42,765 bases of DNA from Lachnospiraceae bacterium (GTDB lineage Bacteria > Bacillota > Clostridia > Lachnospirales > Lachnospiraceae). The notes under the pieces were generated by a model. That model searched no databases, was not told the DNA's origin, and saw nothing but the letters and a program-made list of their open reading frames with translations. How positions within the stretch are numbered: the stretch's first letter is position 1; the number at the start of each line of letters is the position of its first letter. The position numbers and the translations under genes were made by a program. Location of the stretch: the NCBI GenBank assembly GCA_017624495.1, contig JAGAMY010000024.1:1-42765 (forward strand), in the 5' to 3' direction. Below are positions 23,220-31,960 of this stretch, piece by piece.

Positions 23220-26200
23220 ATGGGAAAAGGAAAAAGATTTTTAGCCTGGTTCCTGGCGGCAGCACTTACGGTTACAAGTGTGAATATAGGAACACCTGCT
23301 TCTGTTAAGGCAGAAGTGACAGATGCTAACTTAGTAGCAGGTTATACATTTGATAGTACGATTGATGCAACGACAAAGGTGGATGATGATACAATCCAGA
23401 CAAGTATTGTTGGTGCAGGTGTTTCAGAGTCTACAGCAGAAGCTGCATATACAACTGGACATGATGGTACAGAAAATGGAGCAGTTCAGTTGGGAGATTA
23501 TGGTTTAAAATTGAACAGGACAAATATCGGGACGAGTTATACAGTATCATTTTGGGTGAAAAGAGATGGAAGTAAGTATCTTAGCAATGACCAAAATAAA
23601 ATGGTGTTGTTGATGTTGGGAGATAATACAAGTCAGGCAGTTACCGTTGATCAATATTGGGGCGGTCCGGATATTCGAGCTAGAAAGATAGATGGCGGTG
23701 ATGGAGGAAATTCAATTATTACACAATACAAAGAATTTACAGCAAGCGTATGGCATATGCTCACAGTATCCCAAACAGGTACACAGACAGATATATATGT
23801 AGATGGAAAACAGATTGCACTGAATGCTGAAAATTCTGTTGAACCATTAAATGGTGAAGCACAGGATATTATTTTAGGTGTGTCATATGCAAAGGGGAAT
23901 ACTGCAAATGCATATGTTTATCCTGCAGCCATCGATGATCTTGTCGTATACAATTCAAACATGACATCTGCTGAAGTTGCAAAGCTTTATTTACAGCAGG
24001 CTACAGAAGCAGAACGTCTTGCATATCTTGGCATGGATGAGACATGTGTGAAAGAACTTCCGTCAGAAAAAAATGGTCTTGCGATTACATGGTCTTCATC
24101 TGATGGCGAAGCAGTTGTAGACGGAAAGTTAATGGAAGTGCCAGACGGCAGAACAGTTACATTGACAGCATCCGCAGATGGCGAAAAGCTATTTGACCAG
24201 GAAGTTACACTTGCTACAAGCGTAACATTAAAACGTATTGTACCGGGAACAGATGGCGCAGCCGATACAGAGTTGGAAACAAAGGTCATCGAAAAAGGTG
24301 CACAGAAATTAGGTGGTTCTTATACATATGCAACTGTAGGCGAGGATGCGGTATATGTGTCCGAGGGAATCGTATATGTACTGGATTCTGAAAATAGTAC
24401 ATTAAAAGTAGATTCTTTAAAAACCACAGAAGAGAATGTAGTTACTTTAGCATATAAGCAGGATGCTATTGCAAGTGTAGCAACATTAGAAACAATTTAT
24501 ACAATTGAGGGCAATTCTCCATTAATGCCAGCAACAGTAGAAGTTACAACAGAAGGTGGCACTACAATTGACACTGCTGTTGTATGGGAGGATACAGATA
24601 ATCTTGAAGTTGGAAATCATACAATTACAGGAAGTGTAGCAGGCTATGATGGTGATGTTACAGTGGATGTTTGTGTATATGCATGTGATGGAGCAGGAAT
24701 AGAGGAAGCTGAAATAGAAAAAAATCAGAACAGACCATATTATGCATTTGCAGGAAATAAGCAGTACGGTGGTGAGGTGGTAATTTCCTTTGACATTACT
24801 CCGCAAGGCACAGAAGATATACCTGTATTATATAGGGATAAGACAAGTGAAACGAAAGATGATCAGTATGGTATGTCTAGAATTGACCTTCGTTTCAATG
24901 GAAAAAATGCAGCTTATGAGATTAAAGTAAGAAATGATGCTAATGATGGTCATGAAGTACTTGGTTACTATACTAATGGAAAAACATACAGAGTATGGAT
25001 TACTGCAGATACTGCAAAAAAAACATATAACATAAAGGTATATGATGTAAAAACGGCTGAAATAGTTGCAGAAAAAGAAAATGCTATATACAGAAATCAA
25101 GAAAGTGTAAACGGTCTGACAGGTTATACAGTTGACAATACCACAAGGGGTGCATACATTACCAACCACAAAATCTTCTGGCAGTCCGGCTATGCAAAGA
25201 AAAATGTAAATATTTATGTAGATGGTGAAAAAGTTGTATCAGAAACCTACAAAGAGATGCCGGCAAGCAATCATACTTATACACCGGAAGCTGAGTACAC
25301 ATATGAAGATAAGACATATTTCATTGATGAAGAGACTTCAGGCTGGGTAGATGGTAAGAATACAACAACAGCAGCGAATGATGAAATTACTTACAATGTA
25401 TATTATGTAGCAAGTGCAAACTTCGATGTACTTGAAACTGCAATTAATGAAGCAGATGCTGACTATCAGGCGGCAGTTAAAGCAAAAGTCTATACAGAAG
25501 AATCTTTGAAAGTATGGGAAGATGCTCTTGCAGCAGCAAAAGCTGTATTAGCAACAAAAGATACAGAAGATGAAGCTGACGCAACAGAAATAACAGAAGC
25601 TACAAATACATTAAAAACAGCAATTGAAACCAATCCATTAGTTGCAGCTGATTTAGAAACAGTAAATGAAAAAGCACTTACTGCATGGTATCCATTAACA
25701 GATGATGCAAAAGATGTAACAGGAAATGGATATGATGGAACAGCAAAAGGCGTAACATTTGATAGAGAAGATGGAGCGAAATTTACATATGCAAAAGATG
25801 TAAAATTAGGCAGTTATATCAGTTTGCCAACAGATATGTTTTTAGAGTCAGAAAATTTAACAGTTTCTTTTTGGGCAAAAGATATAAGTACACAGGAATC
25901 ACAGGCAGTATTTGGTTTTGGTTCTGGTTATTATGATTTGAGAGATACTACAAATGATGCCAACACATACAAATATGTTTTGATTAATACAAATAAAGGT
26001 CGCAATTTGAAGACTGTTATTACACGTAATTCATGGGCAGGCGAAACAGGATTTAAAGGAGATGCAGCGTCAGGTAATATTTCATATCCAGAAAATACAT
26101 GGGCACACATTACTTGTGTATTTGAAGGAACAAAGATGGCAGTTTACAAAGATGCTGTACTAGCAGGTACAGTTGATACTGGAATTAAGGTGACAGAGTT

Positions 26201-28157
26201 AGGAACTACGCAGGATGCTAGGATTGCTTATATTGGTAATTCGATTTGGGGAACTAATGATCCTGATTACAACGGTAACGTAAAAGATTTCCGTGTATAC
26301 GATGCACCACTGAAAGATTCTCAGGTAAAAGAAATTTATGACTACATGGGAACACTTCCAATGAAATATGCAAAAGAAGATGTTCTTACAAAAGTAAAAG
26401 AAGCAATCGGAACAGACAATGTTGTTGTTGCAGAGGATGGAACAGTTACATTAAATATTTCAGAAGAAGCAGTTACACTTCCAACAACAGGTGTACAGGG
26501 TGAAACAATCACATGGGCATCTGCAAATGAAAATATTGCAGTTACAGATGGAACAGCAACTGTAACATTACCAAAAGATACTGCTACAGTAGTAGAGGGT
26601 AACTTAACAGCAACAATTACAATTGGCGAGGAAGTTGATACAGTAATTTTTGCAACAAAAGTATTTACAAAAAATAATACAAATGTTACTGCATTACAGC
26701 AGGCAGTAGCAGATGCAGAAAAGAATGGTTATGTGGCAGAAGATTATACAGTAGCTACATGGACAGCATATGCAAATGCATTAGCGGCAGCAAAACAGAA
26801 TATTGCACAGCCACCAGCAACAGAAGATGAGGTAGCAGCTTTAGTAAAAGCTTTAACAGAAGCAGATAAAGCATTAGTGAAAGTGACAGATTTAAAAGCA
26901 GCAATCGCAGACGCAAAAGCTTTAACAGAAGCAGATTACACAGAAGCAAGCTGGACAGCAGTAGAAGCAGCTCTTGAAGCAGCAGAAGAAGTTGTTGCTG
27001 ATGCACAGGCAACACAGAAAGCTGTTGACGATGCATTAGCAGCATTAGCAGAAGCAGTTGGCAAATTAGTTACTCTTGCTGAACAGGAAATCATCGAAGC
27101 AAAAGACGATTTAACAGCAGCAATTGAAGAAAAGACAGCAGATTTAGTTGAAGCTGATTATACAAAAGCAAGCTGGGAAGCATTACAGGCAGCTCTTGAA
27201 GCAGCAGAAGAAGTTATCAACAGCAAAGATGCAACAACAGAAGATATTGAAGCAGCAAAAGCAGCAGTAGAAGATGCAGTTGCAGCATTGAAATTACAGA
27301 CAGAAGCTGACGAAGAAGCAGCATTAGAAACAGCTAAGACAGAATTAGCAGCAGAAATTACAGTTGCAGACGATTATGTAGCAACATTAAAAGAAACAGA
27401 CTATACAGCAGAAAGCTTGAAAGCTGTTAAAGATGCAATTGCAGCAGCAAAGGCATTAGCTGACAAAGAGGATGTGACAGCAGAAGAACTTACAACAGCA
27501 AAAGATTCTATTACAAAAGAGGCTATTGATAAGGTATTAGTAAAAGTAACATCTTCTACACCATCCACACCAACTACACCACAGACTCCGGCAGAACCGG
27601 AAAAACCGGCAGTAACAGATGTAAAAGTAAGCAGCATCAAGATTACAAACAAAAATGTGAAAATTGCAGCAGGTAAGAAAGTTGCATTAGTAGCTGAAGT
27701 TGGACCAGAAAATGCTACAAATAGTGATGTTGAATGGTCTATCGCAGCAAAAGATGCAAAATATGCAAGTGTAAATGCAGCTGGTGTAGTAACTACTAAG
27801 AAAAAAGGTGCTGGCAAGAAAGTTACTGTTACAGCAACAGCAAAAGATGGAAGCGGCGTTAAAGCAACTGTTAAAGTTCAGATTATGAAACACGCTGTTA
27901 AATCCATCAAATTAAAAGCAGCTAAGAAACAGGTAGTTGCTGGCAAGAAAGTAAAAATTAAAACAACCGTTAAGACAACAGGTAAGAAAGTGAACAAGAC
28001 ATTAGCTTGGACTTCTTCCAACGACAATTGGGCAACCGTTAGCAGTAAAGGTGTAGTTTCTACTAAGAAAGCTGGTAAAGGTAAGACTGTTACTATTACA
28101 GCAACATCTACAGACGGTACAAACAAAAAAGCAAAAGTTAAAATTAAAATTAAATAA
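23220..28157 (+). CDS. Large secreted multidomain surface protein (LamG, Big_4, FIVAR, Big_2), no catalytic domain seen
   Basis: A 1645-residue exported protein. The signal peptide MGKGKRFLAWFLAAALTVTS...VKA is cleaved near residue 32. Approximate order: LamG/concanavalin-like domain 35-260; Ig-like strands to 340; Big_4-like domain 425-485; a second beta-sandwich 490-655; FIVAR-like helices 733-807; second LamG-like domain 810-1045; Ig-like 1053-1150; four Ala/Glu-rich FIVAR units 1153-1440; a Pro/Thr linker; two Big_2 domains to the end. No glycosidase active site, LPXTG or SLH motif is visible, so it may bind glycans or cell wall through the Big_2 domains. ATG 23220 is preferred over 23202 because AAGGAG lies 7 nt before it. 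Confidence 0.88.
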   Translation: MGKGKRFLAWFLAAALTVTSVNIGTPASVKAEVTDANLVAGYTFDSTIDATTKVDDDTIQTSIVGAGVSESTAEAAYTTGHDGTENGAVQLGDYGLKLNRTNIGTSYTVSFWVKRDGSKYLSNDQNKMVLLMLGDNTSQAVTVDQYWGGPDIRARKIDGGDGGNSIITQYKEFTASVWHMLTVSQTGTQTDIYVDGKQIALNAENSVEPLNGEAQDIILGVSYAKGNTANAYVYPAAIDDLVVYNSNMTSAEVAKLYLQQATEAERLAYLGMDETCVKELPSEKNGLAITWSSSDGEAVVDGKLMEVPDGRTVTLTASADGEKLFDQEVTLATSVTLKRIVPGTDGAADTELETKVIEKGAQKLGGSYTYATVGEDAVYVSEGIVYVLDSENSTLKVDSLKTTEENVVTLAYKQDAIASVATLETIYTIEGNSPLMPATVEVTTEGGTTIDTAVVWEDTDNLEVGNHTITGSVAGYDGDVTVDVCVYACDGAGIEEAEIEKNQNRPYYAFAGNKQYGGEVVISFDITPQGTEDIPVLYRDKTSETKDDQYGMSRIDLRFNGKNAAYEIKVRNDANDGHEVLGYYTNGKTYRVWITADTAKKTYNIKVYDVKTAEIVAEKENAIYRNQESVNGLTGYTVDNTTRGAYITNHKIFWQSGYAKKNVNIYVDGEKVVSETYKEMPASNHTYTPEAEYTYEDKTYFIDEETSGWVDGKNTTTAANDEITYNVYYVASANFDVLETAINEADADYQAAVKAKVYTEESLKVWEDALAAAKAVLATKDTEDEADATEITEATNTLKTAIETNPLVAADLETVNEKALTAWYPLTDDAKDVTGNGYDGTAKGVTFDREDGAKFTYAKDVKLGSYISLPTDMFLESENLTVSFWAKDISTQESQAVFGFGSGYYDLRDTTNDANTYKYVLINTNKGRNLKTVITRNSWAGETGFKGDAASGNISYPENTWAHITCVFEGTKMAVYKDAVLAGTVDTGIKVTELGTTQDARIAYIGNSIWGTNDPDYNGNVKDFRVYDAPLKDSQVKEIYDYMGTLPMKYAKEDVLTKVKEAIGTDNVVVAEDGTVTLNISEEAVTLPTTGVQGETITWASANENIAVTDGTATVTLPKDTATVVEGNLTATITIGEEVDTVIFATKVFTKNNTNVTALQQAVADAEKNGYVAEDYTVATWTAYANALAAAKQNIAQPPATEDEVAALVKALTEADKALVKVTDLKAAIADAKALTEADYTEASWTAVEAALEAAEEVVADAQATQKAVDDALAALAEAVGKLVTLAEQEIIEAKDDLTAAIEEKTADLVEADYTKASWEALQAALEAAEEVINSKDATTEDIEAAKAAVEDAVAALKLQTEADEEAALETAKTELAAEITVADDYVATLKETDYTAESLKAVKDAIAAAKALADKEDVTAEELTTAKDSITKEAIDKVLVKVTSSTPSTPTTPQTPAEPEKPAVTDVKVSSIKITNKNVKIAAGKKVALVAEVGPENATNSDVEWSIAAKDAKYASVNAAGVVTTKKKGAGKKVTVTATAKDGSGVKATVKVQIMKHAVKSIKLKAAKKQVVAGKKVKIKTTVKTTGKKVNKTLAWTSSNDNWATVSSKGVVSTKKAGKGKTVTITATSTDGTNKKAKVKIKIK

Positions 28158-28176
28158 TCAAACTTAGCTTAAAATG

Positions 28177-28222
28177 AAAAAGCTGCCATACTTACGAATA
28201 CTGTAAGTGTGGCAGCTTTTAT
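28177..28222 (+). terminator. Terminator of the surface protein gene
   Basis: AAAGCTGCCATACTTAC pairs with GTAAGTGTGGCAGCTTT, 17 bp with one mismatch region, followed by TTTATA. Confidence 0.9.
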
Positions 28223-28280
28223 ACTCTCTAATACTCTGGCAGAAGAATTACACTATCAGCGGACTTCAAGAATAACCCTT

Positions 28281-28379
28281 ATGAATGAGCTGCTCACCTG
28301 CTATCAGTACCTTAAAGAACGCGATATGCTGCTCTTATACGAAGCATATCGTAATGGTGTAGAATTACTATTTGACTAA
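28281..28379 (+). pseudogene. Possible 32-codon remnant of an unrecognised gene
   Basis: An in-frame ATG encodes MNELLTCYQYLKERDML followed by LLYEAYRNGVELLFD and TAA. It reads like the helical C-terminus of a longer protein, and the frame stays open a little upstream of the ATG without a ribosome binding site. It could be chance. Confidence 0.3.
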
Positions 28380-28398
28380 ATGATTAAGGTATTAAATA

Positions 28399-28421
28399 TG
28401 GCGGTCAAAATCTGACCGCCA
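28399..28421. terminator. Perfect 9-bp hairpin after rpn-like copy 3
   Basis: TGGCGGTCA pairs with TGACCGCCA across AAATC. On the minus strand it lies 50 nt past the copy 3 stop and is followed by an AT-rich but not uniform T tract. Confidence 0.5.
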
Positions 28422-28470
28422 TAAAAAATCAAAATAATTTACACACTTTACTTGACAAACCCCTTTTCAA

Positions 28471-29568
28471 TCAGTTATGCTTCCTATTTGTTTCTTGTAA
28501 TGCTGCTATTTGTTCCAGTAACATTCTTTTTTCTCTTCGCTCTTTTTCCAGTTCCTTTTCTTTTTGGCTTAGCTGCAGATTTTGTTGGCTTAGCTGCTCA
28601 TCTTTCTGGCTTAACTGCTCATCTTTCTGGCTTAGCTGCTCATCTTTCTGGCTTAGCTGCTCTTCCTTCTGTTCCAATTCTTTCTGCAGCTCATCCACCA
28701 TATATATCGTTGTATTTCTATCCAACATCTGCAATTCTTTTGAAAACATCTGCATTACTCCTTCCACATTTTGACACATTTCATATAAAGTTTCATACAT
28801 GGCTTTAAATTTTGGATACTGCGTAATCAGCTGAATAATAACCTCCGGTTCATCACTGCTTAAAAATGTCAGCCATGCTTCTAATTCCGTTTCTATAGTT
28901 TTATTCTGCATTTTCTCATGGAAGATGTCAAGGGGTATCATAATGTATTCTTGTAGAAGATTTAGCGATAGACCGCTGTCAAATACTTGTCGAGAATGAT
29001 GATAATATTTATCTGGCAATTCATGAAATTCCTTGGGACTTTTTTCATAAATCACTATCAAGTATACATTTTTAATATCCCTATACGAAAATGTCTCTCC
29101 CCTTTTTCCACGAACCCGTTTATACTGACGTAAAAGCATATCCGACGAATAGCACGCACTTCTCTGTCCTGAAAATGCATAGCCGATTTTCTGTACTTCC
29201 ACATTTGCGATAGAACCATCCGCTAATTCTACGATAACATCTGTCCAAAGCAGCGTGGTTTCATCTGTCAAACGGGTAGAATCGTTGGGCAGAATCTGAA
29301 GAATCTTTACTTTATATCCTAAAATAGTACTTATAAATGATTCTAACCGCATCGAATCGTATTCGGGATTCATGACTTCTTTAAAGTAGGAATCATATAA
29401 AATTTTTATTCCTTTTGCTCCACTACAGAAATCTAAAAATTCCTCTTGGTATTCTGTTTTCCATGAAGAAAACAGTGTCCTCAAATGTGGTTTCTGTTCA
29501 ATCTCTTTTAAAATTTCTTCTTTTCCACGAATTATGGGAAAATACTGCTGTAGTTTGTTTTTTTGCAT
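28471..29568 (-). CDS. Rpn/PD-(D/E)XK nuclease-family protein, copy 3, inverted
   Basis: A 365-residue paralogue on the opposite strand. It keeps the TDVIVEL...VEVQ nuclease residues, the RSACYSSDMLLRQY segment and the helical middle. It differs from copies 1 and 2 at scattered places (ILGYKVKIL for ILGRNVKIL, RGKRGETF for RGKRGDTF, SLSLNLLQEY for LKLNLLQEY) and has its own repeat pattern: one QLSQKEE, three QLSQKDE, one QLSQQNL, then the KEKELEKERREKRMLLEQIAALQE helix. The ATG (29566-29568) has AAGGAAG 7 nt upstream. Its inverted orientation relative to copies 1 and 2 makes a long inverted repeat around the surface protein. Confidence 0.85.
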   Translation of the reverse strand: MQKNKLQQYFPIIRGKEEILKEIEQKPHLRTLFSSWKTEYQEEFLDFCSGAKGIKILYDSYFKEVMNPEYDSMRLESFISTILGYKVKILQILPNDSTRLTDETTLLWTDVIVELADGSIANVEVQKIGYAFSGQRSACYSSDMLLRQYKRVRGKRGETFSYRDIKNVYLIVIYEKSPKEFHELPDKYYHHSRQVFDSGLSLNLLQEYIMIPLDIFHEKMQNKTIETELEAWLTFLSSDEPEVIIQLITQYPKFKAMYETLYEMCQNVEGVMQMFSKELQMLDRNTTIYMVDELQKELEQKEEQLSQKDEQLSQKDEQLSQKDEQLSQQNLQLSQKEKELEKERREKRMLLEQIAALQETNRKHN

Positions 29569-29663
29569 AGGCAAACTTCCTTTCTTATGTAGTTTTGTTT
29601 TTTGGATTTACTGACGATATGCCAGAAATGTTAAATTTGTTTACGGACAATAGAAAATATCCG
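29569..29663 (-). promoter_or_regulatory. Structured 5' leader of rpn-like copy 3
   Basis: Minus strand: CGGATA/TGTCCG hairpin (29644-29663) starting 8 nt after the -10 box, then CTGG-CATATCG-TCAG (29611-29625), then AAGGAAG. Base changes relative to copies 1 and 2 keep the pairing through G-T pairs. Confidence 0.6.
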
Positions 29664-29671
29664 ATACAGAA

Positions 29672-29700
29672 AGTATATGCTATTTATATGGTTTTAACAA
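29672..29700 (-). promoter_or_regulatory. Promoter of rpn-like copy 3
   Basis: Minus strand TTGTTA (29695-29700), 17-nt spacer, TATACT (29672-29677); same -35 and spacing as copies 1 and 2. Confidence 0.75.
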
Positions 29701-29744
29701 ATGAATTTTTTCTAAATTCTTCATATGGGATGAAACTTTTTTTC

Positions 29745-29773
29745 TTGTCATAAAAGTACATTCATGCTACAAT
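29745..29773 (+). promoter_or_regulatory. Promoter of the deleted Rpn-type gene and capA-like gene
   Basis: TTGTCA (29745-29750), 17-nt spacer, TACAAT (29768-29773). It faces away from the copy 3 promoter. Confidence 0.7.
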
Positions 29774-29862
29774 CGAACCAAAGCATATTTTCTTTATGAC
29801 AAATCAAATATCTAATATTTCTAAATTCAGAAAATCCATGCTTGAAACCCAATAAATACAAA

Positions 29863-29892
29863 AGCAGAAGGATTTTCAGAAAACCTCCTGCT
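29863..29892 (+). promoter_or_regulatory. Leader hairpin before the deleted Rpn-type gene
   Basis: AGCAG, AGG and TTTT pair with AAAA, CCT and CTGCT around CAG with two mismatches. It ends 5 nt before the AAGGAGG site. It could be a weak attenuator or stability element. Confidence 0.4.
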
Positions 29893-29911
29893 TACATAAG
29901 GAGGAAAAGAT

Positions 29912-30382
29912 ATGTCAGAGAAAAAAGTGACACGCTGCTACAAAGATACGATATTTCGAATGTTATTCAGGGAGAAAGAAAATTTACTAAGTCTGTATAG
30001 TGCAAGGTTGATAAAGCTGCCTACACCAAGATTTGTTATTTTTTACAATGGTACGACAGAGCAGCCGGAGAAACAGACATTAAGACTATCCGATGCTTAC
30101 GAAAAGCAGTTAGATGTCCCGGAACTTGAGCTGATAGTTACCATATATAATATAAATATAGGAAACAATCCTGAATTATTAGAATCCTGTCAGACTTTAA
30201 AGGAATATGCCGAATATGTGGAACAGGTTAGAAGATTTGCCAAAATTCTACCACTACCGGAAGCAGTAGAAAAGGCAGTAGATTATTGCATACAGAACAA
30301 TATATTAGCAGATTTCCTGAAAAAGAACCGTGCGGAGGCGATAGAAATGAGTATATTTGAGTATGATGAAGAAAAGGAATAA
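29912..30382 (+). CDS. Rpn-family protein lacking its nuclease core (internal deletion)
   Basis: A 156-residue protein that starts like the larger Rpn/PDDEXK putative-transposase subfamily (YKDTIFRMLFREKENLLSLY) and continues with its C-terminal part (KLPTPRFVIFYNGTTEQPEKQTLRLSDAYE, TLKEYAEYVEQVRRFA, MSIFEYDEEKE). In typical members, roughly 70-80 residues with the D/E...K active site lie between SLYNA and the SLYS-RLIKLP segment. Here SLYSA joins the two directly, so recombination between the two similar SLY(S/N)A coding stretches probably removed the core in frame. AAGGAGG lies 7 nt before the ATG. It is 2 nt from the capA-like gene, so it is still translated with it. It is likely inactive as a nuclease. 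Confidence 0.7.
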   Translation: MSEKKVTRCYKDTIFRMLFREKENLLSLYSARLIKLPTPRFVIFYNGTTEQPEKQTLRLSDAYEKQLDVPELELIVTIYNINIGNNPELLESCQTLKEYAEYVEQVRRFAKILPLPEAVEKAVDYCIQNNILADFLKKNRAEAIEMSIFEYDEEKE

Positions 30383-30384
30383 GC

Positions 30385-31830
30385 ATGAAGAAATATATTA
30401 TATTAATAGTATCCACAATATCCATAATTTTCACAGGCTGCGCAGAAAATAAACACTTAGAGGAATTCATGCAGTCCTTAAAGTTAGAGAACAGAAAAGC
30501 AGCTACAGCATCTGTAAATCATGCAGTAGTAACAGATACCGAACAGCTTACGCTGCCGATAAAAACAGAAGAAATAAACCTGCATCAGTATTACCAGACC
30601 ATCATCAAACAAACCACCGAGGAAACCAATCAGGGTTATATACTAAATGAAGCCTTTTTAAACTGGTTTACCGAAGAATATGGTACTGACCGCATAAAAG
30701 AAATCGCAGATTGTATCGAAACTGGTAAACAATCCCCGGATTTCTGGTATGAGCAGACTGGAAATACTATGCATGTTCTATGGATGAATTACTGCAAAGC
30801 CACCGGTATTCAGCCGTATCGTTTGGAAAATGCGGAATGGAAAGATTGTGCAAGTGAAGATGAGGTTACATTAGCCTTTACCGGAGATATTAATTTTTCC
30901 GAAGGATATGTCACCACAAAACATTTAGATAGAGCAGAAAATGGTATACAGGATTGTTTTTCAGAGGATTTGCTTACCGTGATGAATACTATGGATATCA
31001 TGATGATAAATAACGAATTTACCTATAGCACCAGAGGAAAAGCACTTGCCGGAAAAGCCTATACATTTCGTGCCGACCCGTCCCGTGTAGAGTTGCTTGA
31101 AACATTCGGTACAGACATTGTAAGCCTTGCAAACAATCATGTGTATGATTTTGGTCCCGAAGCATTGTTAGATACCATTTCCACATTAAATGAAGCTGGA
31201 ATACCAAATATCGGTGCAGGGGCAAATCTTAAAGAGGCTTCGAAACCCTATTATTTTATCTGTAATGGCAGAAAAATTGCCATTGTGGCAGCCACACAAA
31301 TTGAGCGTTCCCTTAATTATACAAAAGAAGCTACAGCAGACAGTCCAGGGGTATTAAAAGCTCTAAAACCGGACAAGTTTGTAGAGGTAATAAAAAATGC
31401 CAAAAAAGACAGTGACATTGTCATTGCTTTTGTTCACTGGGGAACGGAAGGTGACAGCAATTATGGCAGAGACCAAAACGAACTGGCAAAGGCATTTGTC
31501 GAAGCCGGAGCAGATGCCATTATTGGTGGGCATACCCATTGCCTGCAAGGGTTTGAAATCATGGATGGTGTTCCTATTATTTATAGTCTGGGAAATTTCT
31601 GGTTCAGTAGTAAGACGCAGGATACCGGGCTTGCAAAGCTGACGATTGATGATAAGGGAGAGCTGACATTAAGTTTTATTCCATGCATACAGCAGAATTT
31701 TTGTACATATCTTGTGACAGAGGAAGTGGAAAAGAAGAGGATTTTAGATTTTATGCAGGAACATTCTGCTCCGGAGATTCTGGTGACACCAGAAGGTGAA
31801 GTGTATTGTAACGATGAAAGTATCGAATAG
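30385..31830 (+). CDS. CapA-family lipoprotein (poly-gamma-glutamate synthesis-type metallophosphoesterase)
   Basis: A 481-residue CapA/PgsA-like protein. The N-terminus is a lipoprotein signal (MKKYIILIVSTISIIFTGC, lipidated at C19), so it acts outside the membrane. The calcineurin-like fold is shown by LAFTGDINFSEG (metal-binding D), MMINNEFTYSTRG, IVSLANNHVYDFGPEA, VHWGTEGDSNY and IIGGHTHCLQGFEI. Homologues support poly-gamma-glutamate capsule handling, but no pgsB/capB-type ligase lies in the window, so a capsule role is uncertain. It starts 2 nt after the deleted Rpn gene and likely shares the promoter at 29745. Confidence 0.9.
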   Translation: MKKYIILIVSTISIIFTGCAENKHLEEFMQSLKLENRKAATASVNHAVVTDTEQLTLPIKTEEINLHQYYQTIIKQTTEETNQGYILNEAFLNWFTEEYGTDRIKEIADCIETGKQSPDFWYEQTGNTMHVLWMNYCKATGIQPYRLENAEWKDCASEDEVTLAFTGDINFSEGYVTTKHLDRAENGIQDCFSEDLLTVMNTMDIMMINNEFTYSTRGKALAGKAYTFRADPSRVELLETFGTDIVSLANNHVYDFGPEALLDTISTLNEAGIPNIGAGANLKEASKPYYFICNGRKIAIVAATQIERSLNYTKEATADSPGVLKALKPDKFVEVIKNAKKDSDIVIAFVHWGTEGDSNYGRDQNELAKAFVEAGADAIIGGHTHCLQGFEIMDGVPIIYSLGNFWFSSKTQDTGLAKLTIDDKGELTLSFIPCIQQNFCTYLVTEEVEKKRILDFMQEHSAPEILVTPEGEVYCNDESIE

Positions 31831-31856
31831 TTGCATAATAAAAAATAAAGATAACA

Positions 31857-31885
31857 TAGACAAAAACTAAAAGTTGCGTTAAAAT
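31857..31885 (+). promoter_or_regulatory. Promoter of gpmI
   Basis: TAGACA (31857-31862), 17-nt spacer, TAAAAT (31880-31885), 75 nt before the gpmI start. Confidence 0.55.
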
Positions 31886-31960
31886 ATTTCCGAAAACGTA
31901 AATCACGCAGGAATATATTTTCTGTGAACAAATAAACATCATAAGAAAAAGGAGAATAAC

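Noticed and set aside
26755-27045. Minus-strand leucine-rich frame inside the surface protein gene
   Set aside because: It is the complement of Ala/Glu repeats (GCA, GAA codons) of the FIVAR region and has no start signals.
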